Of a stretch of DNA of 64,000 nt, positions 50,515 to 59,285 are shown in pieces (position 1 is the first letter of the stretch; the number at the start of each line of letters is the position of its first letter). A program made the position numbers and the translations under genes. The stretch lies in contig NZ_JACJVP010000017.1 of assembly GCF_014212125.1 (NCBI RefSeq), forward strand, positions 20,572 through 84,571, read 5' to 3'. The stretch comes from Cohnella nanjingensis (GTDB taxonomy: Bacteria; Bacillota; Bacilli; Paenibacillales; Paenibacillaceae). A model generated the notes under the pieces. The model was not told the DNA's origin and searched no databases. It saw only the letters and a list, made by a program, of their open reading frames with translations.

Positions 50515-52232
50515 GCGAGGGAACCGGGCTTCTGCAAATACTTCGCGACGCCTTCAGCCGCCCGATAGGCGAGTCCGCCTACCGTCGCCGTCGGGTTGTA
50601 GCCGCTGTTGTGCTGGAAGTTGGAGGCGCCGCAGATGAACACGTTCTCGGCGTCCCACATCTGCAGATAGTTGTTGACGACCGACACGGAAGGATCCGCG
50701 CCCATCGTCGTGCCCCCCGTGTTGTGCGTCGATTGGTAAGGGACGATGCTGTACGTGGACAAGCTGTCCCTCATCTCCGTCTTCGTCGCGCCCATCTGAT
50801 CGGCGATCTCCTTCGTCTTGGAGGCGATGAACTTCACCAGCTCCTTGTCCTGATCCTCGAAGTCGAACGTCATCCGCATGAGCGGCAGGCCGAGCGCATC
50901 CTTGTAGACCGGATCGAGATCGAGATAGTGGTGGCGGAACGGGAGGGAAGCGCCTTGGCCGGCGATGTTCAGCACGCGGTTGGCGTACTTGATCGAGGCT
51001 TGCTTGAACGCCTGTCCCCAGCCCGGCGTGCCGGACGGCGTCGGGTTGTGCTGGATCGGCCTGAGCCCCGCCTGCGTATATCGGATGTTGGCGCCGTGGA
51101 GGAACTTCAGATCTTTGTGGTCGAAGTTGTCTCCGTTGAAGTCGTCGAGGCTGCTTCCGAGCGCGCCCGCGCCCATGAAGATGTTGAATTCCTTGTCGTC
51201 GTAGAAGGCGGTAGTCGACGCCCCGTTGACCTGATAGCAATAGTTGCGGCCGACGGCGCCCGTACCCGACTTCGGATCGTAGGGCTTGCCCAGCTTCGAA
51301 GTCAGCAGCAGGCGCACGTTGGAGAACACGTAGCTGGCCAGGACGACGACGTCCGCCGGTTGGAAGAACTCCTCCCCGGTCGGCGTATGGACGTACGTGA
51401 CGCCCGTCGCTTTGCCCCCGGTGTGCGAGATGCCCGTGACGTTGGCGAAGGTCCGCAGCTCCAGCTTGCCCGTCTGCTGGGCGACCGGAAGCACGGTGAC
51501 GACCGGGTCGGCCTTGGCGCCGTATTCGCAGCCGAACCGCTCGCAATAGCCGCAATATTGGCAGGCCGCCCGGGCGACGCCGTCCGGATTCGTGTAGTCC
51601 TGCGACAGGTTCGCGGACGGGATCATGTACGGTTTGTATCCGAGCTTCTTGGCGGCGTCGCTGAACAGCTTCATGCCGGGCGTGACCTTCATCGGACCGG
51701 TCGCGTACGGCTTGGACATCTTGCCGACGTTGTCCGGGGTCGTCGGCTCGCCCGAGATGCCGGCCATCTGCTCGTACTTGACGAAGTACGGCTCCAATTG
51801 GTCGTAGGTGATGCCCCAGTCCTGGAGCGTCATGCCTTCCGGCGTCTTGTTTTTTCCGTACCGTTCGATCGTCTTGCTGCGAATCTCGAAGTCGTAGGGC
51901 AGGAACCGGTAGTATTGCCCGTTCCAGTGCACGCCCGCGCCGCCTAAGCCGTCTCCCAGCAGGAAGGAGCCGTAGCTGCGCATCGGCAGCGCCCGGACTT
52001 TCTCGTTGTTGCGGTAGGTGACGGTTTCTTTGGACAAGTCTTGCATCAGCTCGTAGCGGTTCGCGTAGCGCAGCTCGTCGTGCACATGGTAGTAATCCTC
52101 GGTGCTGCGGCTTTTGCCGCGTTCGAGGCCTACGACTTGAATGCCCGCTTTGGTCAGTTCGGCCGCGATGATGCCGCCGACCCAGCCCATGCCGACGACG
52201 ACGACCGGTACTTTCGGCAGTTTGGTAGCCAT
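50511..52232 (-). CDS. GMC-family FAD oxidoreductase, gluconate/2-ketogluconate dehydrogenase large-subunit type
   Basis: A 573-residue flavoprotein. The N-terminal FAD fold is VVVVGMGWVGGIIAAELTKAG followed by LERG; the GMC block GDGLGGAGVHWNGQYYR and C-terminal HNTGGTTMGADPSVSVVNNYLQMW with FQHNSGYNPTATVGGLAYR carry the catalytic His and Asn. A cysteine cluster CQYCGYCERFGC (about 225-236) resembles the 3Fe-4S site of membrane gluconate, fructose and FAD-glucose dehydrogenases. It has no signal peptide and probably crosses the membrane bound to the Tat-targeted small subunit encoded 16 bp upstream. No cytochrome subunit gene is present, so the electron acceptor is unknown. Exact substrate unknown. 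Confidence 0.88.
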   Translation of the reverse strand: MATKLPKVPVVVVGMGWVGGIIAAELTKAGIQVVGLERGKSRSTEDYYHVHDELRYANRYELMQDLSKETVTYRNNEKVRALPMRSYGSFLLGDGLGGAGVHWNGQYYRFLPYDFEIRSKTIERYGKNKTPEGMTLQDWGITYDQLEPYFVKYEQMAGISGEPTTPDNVGKMSKPYATGPMKVTPGMKLFSDAAKKLGYKPYMIPSANLSQDYTNPDGVARAACQYCGYCERFGCEYGAKADPVVTVLPVAQQTGKLELRTFANVTGISHTGGKATGVTYVHTPTGEEFFQPADVVVLASYVFSNVRLLLTSKLGKPYDPKSGTGAVGRNYCYQVNGASTTAFYDDKEFNIFMGAGALGSSLDDFNGDNFDHKDLKFLHGANIRYTQAGLRPIQHNPTPSGTPGWGQAFKQASIKYANRVLNIAGQGASLPFRHHYLDLDPVYKDALGLPLMRMTFDFEDQDKELVKFIASKTKEIADQMGATKTEMRDSLSTYSIVPYQSTHNTGGTTMGADPSVSVVNNYLQMWDAENVFICGASNFQHNSGYNPTATVGGLAYRAAEGVAKYLQKPGSLA

Positions 52233-52248
52233 GGTTCCGCTCCTCCTC

Positions 52249-53037
52249 TCAAGATGTCAGGTGATCGTGCAGACTGAGCGGCTCCATCTTGACGAGCCCG
52301 TCTTTTTCGATCGCGTCCATGTAGCTCATTTGGTTGCCCGGGAAGTTGCGCATCTTCCAGCCGCCCATGTTCTTGTTGCCGCCGTAGAGCGGGTCCGAGT
52401 AGACGCCTTCGAGCGTCAGGCTGCGCATCATGCTGAAAAAGGTCGATGCCGGCACGCCTTTGACGTCGGCCTTGTCCGATTCGAATGCGGTGAGGACGGC
52501 GTCTTGTTCTTCGGGCGTCAGCTTGACGAATTTCTTCTTGTAATGGTTGTTGCTATACCCGTCCAACGCTTCGAGCCCGAGCACGAACAGCTCCCGTCTA
52601 CGGAAGGCCATCTGATAGCCTTGATAGGCCTCGGCTTGGTAGAAGGGGGCCATCATGTAGTCGCGGGCGTTCGTGCCGTATGCGCTGGCCAACTGGTGGT
52701 CGATGAAGAAGGCGACGCCCAGCTCCTTCGCGCCGGGGCCGAGATCGTCGGCCGGGAAGAGGCGCTCCGTCGCGGCCTCGGTGATCTGGAATTGATTCTG
52801 GTTGAAAAACATGAACGCCTGATTGTAGTCGCGGTCGGACTCGGCGGCCGGCGTGGCGGGAGAAGCGCCCGGAGCGGGAGGCTTGGTCTTGCCGTCTTCC
52901 TTCCTATTCGCGCCGATCAGCCCGCCGACGACGCCGCCGACGACGACGCCCCCGATCGCGGTGCCGGTATACTTCAAGAATCTTCTGCGTGAATCGTCCT
53001 GCGGCTGCTGGGGCGGCCGCTTCTCTTCGTTGGCCAT
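52249..53037 (-). CDS. Gluconate 2-dehydrogenase subunit 3 family protein with Tat signal
   Basis: A 262-residue small subunit of the family that partners GMC dehydrogenases (PF13618). The N terminus carries a twin-arginine signal: SRRRFLKYTG, then a hydrophobic/glycine stretch (AIGGVVVGGVVGGLIGA), then a Pro/Ala-rich linker. The body shows ATERLFPADDLGPGAKELGVAFFIDHQLAS and KFVKLTPEEQDAVL, the family pattern. It probably chaperones and carries the cofactor-loaded large subunit through TatAC. AAGGAGG lies 9 bases before ATG 53037. First gene of the operon; divergent from dapF. Confidence 0.87.
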   Translation of the reverse strand: MANEEKRPPQQPQDDSRRRFLKYTGTAIGGVVVGGVVGGLIGANRKEDGKTKPPAPGASPATPAAESDRDYNQAFMFFNQNQFQITEAATERLFPADDLGPGAKELGVAFFIDHQLASAYGTNARDYMMAPFYQAEAYQGYQMAFRRRELFVLGLEALDGYSNNHYKKKFVKLTPEEQDAVLTAFESDKADVKGVPASTFFSMMRSLTLEGVYSDPLYGGNKNMGGWKMRNFPGNQMSYMDAIEKDGLVKMEPLSLHDHLTS

Positions 53038-53236
53038 CGATCTCGTCCTCCTTACGTTGTGCGAAGAGCGTATGCAGTCGTATCATTTCCAGCCTTTGAA
53101 ATGTTATCCATCCCGTCCCGGATCGGCGGAATAATGCAAATAAACTTGCGATTGCTGTATGCGCGCCGCGCGTATTTTCAGGTATGATAGGTACTCGGAA
53201 GGACAAACAACGGAAGCGATCTGGAGGGTGAAACCC

Positions 53237-54067
53237 ATGCAATTCACGAAAATGCACGGACTGGGCAACGACTTCATCGTGGTGCACGGAGAGCAAGCGC
53301 TCCCGGCCGACGCTTCGGCGCTCGCGGTGCGCCTGTGCAACCGGTTCTTCGGCATCGGCGCCGACGGACTGGTCTATATTCTGCCGTCGGACCGGGCGGA
53401 CTTCATGATGCGCATCATGAATTCGGACGGCTCCGAGGCGGAGCAATGCGGCAACGCGATCCGCTGCGTGGCGAAGTACGTCTACGACAACGGGCTGACG
53501 GACCGCGCGGAGATCACGATCGAGACGCTGGGCGCGGGCGTGCAGCCGGTTCAGCTGGAAGCCGCGGAGGGCAAGGCGCAGCGCGTGCGCGTCGACATGG
53601 GCAAGCCGATCCTGAACGGGCTCGACGTCCCGACGGCGATCGACGCGAACCCGGTCATCGACGCGCCGGTGACGGTGGACGGCCGCGAATTCCGGTTCAC
53701 CGCCGTATCGATGGGCAATCCGCATGCCGTCATCTACGTGGAGGACGCGGCGGGATTCGATCTGGCGAAATGGGGACCGAAGCTGGAGACGCATCCGCTG
53801 TTCCCGCGCAAGATCAACGTGGAGTTCGCGACGGTCAACTCCCGCGGCCAAGTGGACATGCGCGTCTGGGAACGCGGTGCGGGCCCTACGCTCGCCTGCG
53901 GCACCGGCGCTTGCGCCACGCTGGTCTCCTCGGTGCTGAACGGGCATACCGACCGCCAAGCGACGATCTCGCTCGCGGGCGGCGACCTGCTCATCGAATG
54001 GGACGAAGAGAGCGGACGCGTCTACATGACCGGACCGGCCGCCGCCGTCTATACCGGCACGATCTGA
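53237..54067 (+). CDS. dapF: Diaminopimelate epimerase
   Basis: Converts LL- to meso-diaminopimelate for lysine and peptidoglycan. 276 residues. The start MQFTKMHGLGNDFIVV is diagnostic; the two catalytic cysteines are in EQCGNAIRC and LACGTGACA, and the two symmetric lobes each contain a GNPH/NGSEAEQ-like loop (MGNPHAVIYVE). ATG 53237 lies 8 bases after GGAGGG; the frame extension to 53159 contains the promoter region. Divergent from the oxidoreductase operon and followed by a strong terminator. Confidence 0.95.
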   Translation: MQFTKMHGLGNDFIVVHGEQALPADASALAVRLCNRFFGIGADGLVYILPSDRADFMMRIMNSDGSEAEQCGNAIRCVAKYVYDNGLTDRAEITIETLGAGVQPVQLEAAEGKAQRVRVDMGKPILNGLDVPTAIDANPVIDAPVTVDGREFRFTAVSMGNPHAVIYVEDAAGFDLAKWGPKLETHPLFPRKINVEFATVNSRGQVDMRVWERGAGPTLACGTGACATLVSSVLNGHTDRQATISLAGGDLLIEWDEESGRVYMTGPAAAVYTGTI

Positions 54068-54106
54068 ACGGCGGGGGGACGTCCGCTCCTCGCGCGCCCG
54101 ACCACG

Positions 54107-54132
54107 AACCCGGCCCAGGCCGGGTTTTTTTT
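54107..54132 (+). terminator. Rho-independent terminator after dapF
   Basis: AACCCGGCC, CA, GGCCGGGTT, then a run of eight T. Confidence 0.92.
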
Positions 54133-54176
54133 ACGTATGAGAAAGTATGAGTTCACCCCTCCCTCGCGGATACGTC

Positions 54177-54439
54177 TCCGATCATAACGTATCGCCGCTT
54201 CCAGGAAGACGGCGAAGCCGGTTTACTTGGTCATACAGAATTAATAAGTTGAGCGCCTATCCATTTCTGTATGACCTCCGATAAAAACGTGCCGCCATCT
54301 TCCCTGAAGACGGCGGAGCCGTTTTTACTTGGTCATACAGAATCTATAAGTTGAGCGCCTATCCATTTCTGTATGACCTCCGATAAAAACGTGCCGCCAT
54401 CTTCCCTGAAGACGGCGGAGCCGTTTTTACTTGGTACTC
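54177..54439. repeat. About 102-bp intergenic repeat with two hairpins, 2.6 copies
   Basis: The mark TCCGAT recurs at 54177, 54277 and 54379 (100 and 102 bp). Each unit has a terminator-like hairpin (AAAACGTGCCGCC pairing with GGCGGAGCCGTTTT, then TACTT) and a perfect 12-bp inverted repeat GGTCATACAGAA / TTCTGTATGACC with a 24-base loop (54229-54276 and 54331-54378). The last copy lacks the 12-bp repeat. It fills the gap between dapF and the methionine-cycle gene. Confidence 0.9.
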
Positions 54440-54512
54440 GGCATGGCGGAAATATGCTACATTTAAATAGAATTGCGGGCCGCGCGCCCGCAGCGAACTC
54501 TGAACAGAATGG

Positions 54513-56432
54513 ATGGGAAGCCTCTTGAAACCGGATTTGCGCGCAGCCCTCGCCGAGCGGGCGCTCGTCGGCGACGGCGCGATGGGCACTTATTTATATC
54601 AGCTCGGATTCCCCATCGGGGTGTCCTTCGAAGAATACAATCTGCTTCAACCGGACGTCATCGCCGACGTGCACCGCCGTTATATCGCGGCCGGCGCGGA
54701 AGTGATCGAGACGAACACCTTCTCCGCGCAGCACGGCAAGCTGGCCAAGTACGGGCTGGAGAAAAAAGCGGAGCAGATCAACGCGGCGGGCGTCGCGCTT
54801 GCCCGCAAGGCCGCCGGCGACCGGGCCTACGTCGTCGGGGCGATCGGCGCGATCCGCGCGGGACGGCGCAAAAACGTGCGGACGGCGAACATCCGGCGCG
54901 ACTTCGAAGAACAGGCGGGCGCGCTGATCGGCGCGGGTCCGGACGGCTTGCTGCTGGAGACGTTCTTCGATCTGGAGGAGCTGTCGCTCGCGCTCGGCAT
55001 CATCCGCAAGCTCAGCGATATTCCGGTCATCTGCCAATTCGCCGTCGAGGATCCGACGCGGACGCACGACGGCGTTCCGCTGCCGGAAGCGTTCGCGCGG
55101 CTGGCGGCCGAAGGCGCGGACGTCATCGGCTTCAACTGCCGAAGCGGCCCGAACGGCATCCTGCGCGCGCTCGAAGCGATTCCGCGCGACTTCGGCCTGC
55201 CGCTCAGCGCCTTTCCGAACGCCGGTCTGCCCGACTACGTGGACGGCCAGGTCGTCTACTCGGCGACGCCCGAATACATGGGCGCGAACGCCCGGCGGTT
55301 CGCCGATCTCGGCGCCCGGCTGATCGGCGGCTGCTGCGGCACGACGCCGGCGCATATCGCGGCGATCGCGGGCGCTCTGCGCGGCTACGCGCCCGATGCG
55401 CAGGCCGGCGCGGAGGCGTCCCAGTCGTCGCCGGCCGCGCGCGCGCAACCGGCAGAGCCCGCGCCGATCCCGGCGAAGGCGGCGGTGTCGCCTTCGATCG
55501 TCGAGCTGGTCCGCCAGCGCCATACGGTCATCGTCGAGCTGGATCCGCCGCGCGAGCTCGACATCGCCAAGTTCATGGCCGGCGCGGCCGCATTGAAGGA
55601 TGCGCAGGCGGACGCGCTGACGATGGCCGACAACTCGCTCGCCGTGACCCGCATGAGCAACATGGCGCTGGCCGCGCTCGTGCAGGAGCGGGTCGGCATC
55701 CGGCCGCTCGTGCATCTCGCCTGCCGCGACCGCAATCTGATCGGGACGCAGTCGCACCTGATGGGCTTCGACGCGCTCGGCATCGACCACGTGCTCGCCG
55801 TGACGGGCGACCCGGCGAAGTTCGGCGACCTCCCGGGATCGAGCTCGGTCTACGACCTGACGTCGTTCGAGATCATCCGGATGATCAAGCAGCTGAACGA
55901 AGGCATCGCCTTCTCGGGCAAGCCGCTGAAGCAGAAGGCCGGCTTCGTCGTCGGCGCGGCCTTCAACCCGAACGTGAAGTATCTGGACAAGGCGGTGCAG
56001 CGGCTTGAGCGGAAGATCGCGTCCGGCGCGGACTACGTCATGACCCAGCCGGTATACGACGCGGCGCTGATCGAACGGATCGCGGAGGCGACCCGGCATT
56101 TGGCCGTGCCCGTCTTCCTCGGCATCTTCCCGCTGGCGAGCGGGCGCAACGCGGAATACCTGCACAACGAGGTGCCCGGCATCCAGCTCTCGGACGAAGT
56201 CCGGCGCCGGATGAGCGGCCTCGAAGGCCCGGCCGGCCGCGCGGAAGGCGTCGCCATCGCCAAGGAATTGCTAGATTCGGCCATGGCGCATTTCAACGGC
56301 ATCTATCTCATGACGCCGTTCCTCTTCTACGACATGACGGCCGAGCTGACGCGCTACGTCAAGGCGCAAAGCAAGATTACGCGCGAAGACGGGCAAACCT
56401 CTTGTCCGCCCGGAGGATTTCAAGTAGAATAA
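54513..56432 (+). CDS. yitJ: Bifunctional homocysteine S-methyltransferase / methylenetetrahydrofolate reductase (YitJ type)
   Basis: A 639-residue fusion that reduces 5,10-methylene-THF to methyl-THF and methylates homocysteine to methionine. The N-terminal zinc methyltransferase (about 1-300) starts GDGAMGTYLYQLGF, has ETNTFSA, and zinc cysteines in FNCRSGP and GGCCGTTP. An Ala/Pro linker (about 305-335) leads to the MTHFR barrel (VELDPPRELD; DALTMADNS; LACRDRN; LAVTGDPAKFGD; MTQPVYDA). ATG 54513 lacks a clear ribosome site; TTG 54525 with GGGAAG four bases upstream is an alternative. No S-box riboswitch is visible upstream, unlike B. subtilis yitJ. Confidence 0.92.
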   Translation: MGSLLKPDLRAALAERALVGDGAMGTYLYQLGFPIGVSFEEYNLLQPDVIADVHRRYIAAGAEVIETNTFSAQHGKLAKYGLEKKAEQINAAGVALARKAAGDRAYVVGAIGAIRAGRRKNVRTANIRRDFEEQAGALIGAGPDGLLLETFFDLEELSLALGIIRKLSDIPVICQFAVEDPTRTHDGVPLPEAFARLAAEGADVIGFNCRSGPNGILRALEAIPRDFGLPLSAFPNAGLPDYVDGQVVYSATPEYMGANARRFADLGARLIGGCCGTTPAHIAAIAGALRGYAPDAQAGAEASQSSPAARAQPAEPAPIPAKAAVSPSIVELVRQRHTVIVELDPPRELDIAKFMAGAAALKDAQADALTMADNSLAVTRMSNMALAALVQERVGIRPLVHLACRDRNLIGTQSHLMGFDALGIDHVLAVTGDPAKFGDLPGSSSVYDLTSFEIIRMIKQLNEGIAFSGKPLKQKAGFVVGAAFNPNVKYLDKAVQRLERKIASGADYVMTQPVYDAALIERIAEATRHLAVPVFLGIFPLASGRNAEYLHNEVPGIQLSDEVRRRMSGLEGPAGRAEGVAIAKELLDSAMAHFNGIYLMTPFLFYDMTAELTRYVKAQSKITREDGQTSCPPGGFQVE

Positions 56433-56602
56433 AAAAATATGGCCAGCGATCGGGTCGTACAGCCGCATAGGCGCTACGTCCGGGAGGCCAAGTGTATCCA
56501 CAGTCCCGCAGTATGCGGGGGGCCGCTTTCGGCAACAATGAGAGCGTAGTAGGGTTGCCCCGGGGCGCTGCTTGCGAGGAATGGACCGGAGGGAAAAGTG
56601 GC

Positions 56603-56863
56603 ATGGCGATCAAGCTGATCAACATCGGATTTGGCAACATTGTGTCCGCAAATCGGATTATATCCATTGTCAGTCCGGAATCGGCACCGATCAAACGGAT
56701 CATTCAGGAAGCGCGCGACCGGCATATGTTGATCGATGCGACGTACGGGCGCCGCACGCGCGCCGTCATTATCACCGACAGCGATCACGTCATCCTGTCG
56801 GCCGTCCAACCGGAGACGGTGGCGCACCGGTTGTCGACCAAAGACGACGAACATGACGAATGA
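56603..56863 (+). CDS. remA: Extracellular matrix regulator RemA (DUF370)
   Basis: An 86-residue DNA-binding regulator that activates biofilm matrix genes in B. subtilis by forming ring-like oligomers. The family is nearly invariant: [37 protein letters not shown] and [28 protein letters not shown] 56603 lies 9 bases after GGAGGGA; the longer frame to 56492 has no ribosome site. First gene of the remA-gmk-rpoZ-coaBC-priA-def-fmt order. yloC, which precedes remA in B. subtilis, is not here; the methionine-cycle gene ends 170 bp upstream. Confidence 0.94.
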   Translation: MAIKLINIGFGNIVSANRIISIVSPESAPIKRIIQEARDRHMLIDATYGRRTRAVIITDSDHVILSAVQPETVAHRLSTKDDEHDE

Positions 56864-56876
56864 ATTGGGGAAGTCC

Positions 56877-57512
56877 ATGAACAGAGGTTTGCTAATCGTA
56901 TTGTCCGGCCCTTCGGGCGTCGGCAAGGGGACGGTCTGCGCCGCGCTCCGGCGCAAGCTGCCGGATCTGACCTACTCCGTGTCGGCCACGACCCGCGCGC
57001 CCCGCGCCGGGGAGAAGGACGGCGTCAACTATTTCTTCCGTACGCGCGAGCAATTCCAGGATATGATCGCCAACGACGCGCTCTTGGAGTATGCTGAGTA
57101 TGTCGGGAACTATTACGGCACGCCCCGCGAATTCGTCGAGCAGACGCTGAGCGAAGGCAAAGATATCATCCTCGAGATCGAAGTGCAAGGCGCCGTCAAA
57201 GTGAGAGAGAAGTTCCCGGAGGGGATCTTCGTCTTTCTGCTCCCGCCGTCTCTTCGCGAGCTGAAGGAACGGATCACGGGCAGAGGCACGGAGTCCCAGG
57301 CCACGATCGACCACCGCCTGTCGGTTGCCGTCCAGGAGATGAACCTGCTGGAGCATTACGATTACGCCGTCGTCAACGACGAGATCGACACGGCCTGTCA
57401 CCGCGTCGAGGCGATCCTTATCGCGGAACATTGCAAGCGGGAGCGGTTCCTTCATGAACTGTTCGAGGAGCTCGATCGCTTGCCGCTCACAGAAAACGTA
57501 TCGGAGAGGTGA
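56877..57512 (+). CDS. gmk: Guanylate kinase
   Basis: Phosphorylates GMP to GDP; essential. 211 residues from ATG 56877. The P-loop is [12 protein letters not shown], the GMP site is [33 protein letters not shown] and the lid [21 protein letters not shown] are typical. GGGGA lies 5 bases before ATG 56877; ATG 56853 inside remA is an alternative. It follows remA by 13 bp and precedes rpoZ by 4 bp. Confidence 0.95.
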   Translation: MNRGLLIVLSGPSGVGKGTVCAALRRKLPDLTYSVSATTRAPRAGEKDGVNYFFRTREQFQDMIANDALLEYAEYVGNYYGTPREFVEQTLSEGKDIILEIEVQGAVKVREKFPEGIFVFLLPPSLRELKERITGRGTESQATIDHRLSVAVQEMNLLEHYDYAVVNDEIDTACHRVEAILIAEHCKRERFLHELFEELDRLPLTENVSER

Positions 57513-57516
57513 TCGC

Positions 57517-57738
57517 ATGCTATACCCATCGATCGATGAATTGGTTCGCAAGGTAGACAGCAAATACACGCTGGTCGTGGCCGCGTCGAAGCGGGCGCGC
57601 TCGCTGCGCGAAGGCAAAGCCAGCCACTTGAACTCGCCGAAGTCCCACAAGGTCGTAGGCGTCGCGCTCGAAGAGATCTACAAGGATTACATCACGGTCG
57701 AAGCGATTCGGAACGAAGAAGAATCCGAAGAAGAATGA
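57517..57738 (+). CDS. rpoZ: RNA polymerase omega subunit
   Basis: A 73-residue omega subunit that helps assembly of beta-prime. The pattern MLYPSIDELVRKVDSKYTLVVAASKRARSLREG and VGVALEEIYKDYI matches Bacillota omega. ATG 57517 follows GGAGAGGTG at about 6 bases and lies 4 bp after gmk. A strong terminator follows, so coaBC has its own transcription or relies on read-through. Confidence 0.95.
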   Translation: MLYPSIDELVRKVDSKYTLVVAASKRARSLREGKASHLNSPKSHKVVGVALEEIYKDYITVEAIRNEEESEEE

Positions 57739-57764
57739 ACGCATGGAAAGGAACAATGGAAAGG

Positions 57765-57788
57765 AACAACCCTCGGGTTGTTTTTTTT
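57765..57788 (+). terminator. Rho-independent terminator after rpoZ
   Basis: AACAACCC and GGGTTGTT around a tight loop, then a run of eight T. Confidence 0.9.
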
Positions 57789-58007
57789 CGATCTTCGGCG
57801 CTGATTCGCGTTTGTCGAACGGTTCCGGCTACCCGAACCCGCTGATTGGTGCGGCCGGCGGAGCTCGGTTCGACTTGAAGGCATAAGCAAATCCGAATCG
57901 TCCTGGCCGCAGGCGGGTTCGCCTCTTCTCGGAGCAGGCGGATCCGTTTTTGCGTGAGAAAAACGAGGGCTCGCGGGCGGGACGATGCGGAGAGGGAGAG
58001 TGACGGA

Positions 58008-59285
58008 ATGAGCCAAACGTTAACGGGGAAAACGATCGTGCTGGGCATCACCGGGGGGATCGCCGCCTACAAGGCGGCTACGCTGTGCAGCCGGCTGGTC
58101 GGGCTCGGCGCCGAAGTCCGCGTCGCCATGACCGAGGGGGCGACGAAGTTCATCGCGCCGCTGACGCTCCAGACGCTGTCCCGCCATCCGGTCGCGACGG
58201 ACGTCTTCGACGAGCGCGACGCGTCCGTCGTGCAGCATATCGATTGGGCGGACGCCGCGGACCTGGTCGTCGTGGCGCCGGCGACCGCCAATATGATCGC
58301 CAAGATGGCCCACGGCCTCGCCGACGACATGCTGAGCACGACGCTGCTCGCGACGACCGCGCCAATACTGGTCGCGCCGGCCATGAACGTGCACATGCTG
58401 GCGCATCCGGCCGTGCAGGACAACCTGGATACGCTGGCGCGCCGCGGCGTGCGGTTCATCGAGTCGGGCACCGGCCAGCTCGCTTGCGGCTATGTCGGCA
58501 AAGGCCGGCTCGCGGAGCCGGACGAGATCGTCGCGGCGATCGTGGAGCTGCTCGCGGGTCCGCGGCCGCTGGCCGGCAGGCGCGTGCTGATCACGGCGGG
58601 CGGCACGATCGAGCGGCTCGATCCGGTCCGCTATATCACGAACGACTCGTCGGGCAAGATGGGATTCGCCCTGGCGGAGTCGGCGCGGGGGCTCGGCGCC
58701 GACGTAACGCTCGTCTGCGCCCGGACCGACGGCCCGCCGCCGCCAGGCGTACGCGTCGTGAGCGCCGAATCCGCGGAGGAGATGTACGAGGCCGTCATGT
58801 CGCGGGTACCCGAGACGGACTTCGTGGTCAAGGCGGCGGCAGTGGCGGATTATCGTCCGGCACGGCGGCAGTCTTCGAAGATGAAGAAGGGGCCGGAGCA
58901 GCTCACGCTCGAGCTCGTTCGCAACCCGGACATCCTGCAGGCGATCGGGGATTGGAAGCAGGCCGGCGCGGCCGAAGGCGGCGCCGGACGGCGGACGCCG
59001 TTCGTCGTCGGCTTCGCGGCGGAGACGGGCGATACCGAGCGCTACGCGCTGGACAAGCTGAAGCGCAAGCGCTGCGACTTGATCGTGGCCAATGACGTTT
59101 CCCAGGCGGGAGCGGGCTTCGGCACGGATACGAATATCGTCAGCGTTTACGGCGACGAAGGCCTCGTGGCCGCGCTGCCGCTGCAATCCAAGCGGGCGGC
59201 GGCCGACCGGATCTGGCAGCTCGCCATCGAACGCGCCTCGTCTCCGGCGGCGCCTCCCGCCGGCGGGAAGGGGCCGAACGCATGA
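58008..59285 (+). CDS. coaBC: Phosphopantothenoylcysteine decarboxylase/synthetase
   Basis: The fusion enzyme for steps two and three of CoA synthesis. The N-terminal flavin decarboxylase (1-190) shows LGITGGIAAYKA, the catalytic His in VQHIDWADAADLVVVAPATAN, APAMNVHM and the cysteine loop LACGYVGKGRL. The C-terminal CTP-dependent ligase has TAGGTIERLDPVRYITNDSSGKMG, KAAAVADYRP and the lysine pair KMKKG. 425 residues from ATG 58008 (GGGAG 9 bases upstream). It overlaps priA by ATGA. Confidence 0.95.
   Translation: MSQTLTGKTIVLGITGGIAAYKAATLCSRLVGLGAEVRVAMTEGATKFIAPLTLQTLSRHPVATDVFDERDASVVQHIDWADAADLVVVAPATANMIAKMAHGLADDMLSTTLLATTAPILVAPAMNVHMLAHPAVQDNLDTLARRGVRFIESGTGQLACGYVGKGRLAEPDEIVAAIVELLAGPRPLAGRRVLITAGGTIERLDPVRYITNDSSGKMGFALAESARGLGADVTLVCARTDGPPPPGVRVVSAESAEEMYEAVMSRVPETDFVVKAAAVADYRPARRQSSKMKKGPEQLTLELVRNPDILQAIGDWKQAGAAEGGAGRRTPFVVGFAAETGDTERYALDKLKRKRCDLIVANDVSQAGAGFGTDTNIVSVYGDEGLVAALPLQSKRAAADRIWQLAIERASSPAAPPAGGKGPNA

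Noticed and set aside
50610..51947. 445-residue plus-strand frame opposite the GMC oxidoreductase gene
   Set aside because: Shadow of a clearly conserved flavoprotein; no ribosome site and biased composition.
54440..54512. S-box (SAM) riboswitch before yitJ
   Set aside because: None of the conserved S-box elements is present and there is too little space; only repeats and a short leader precede the gene.
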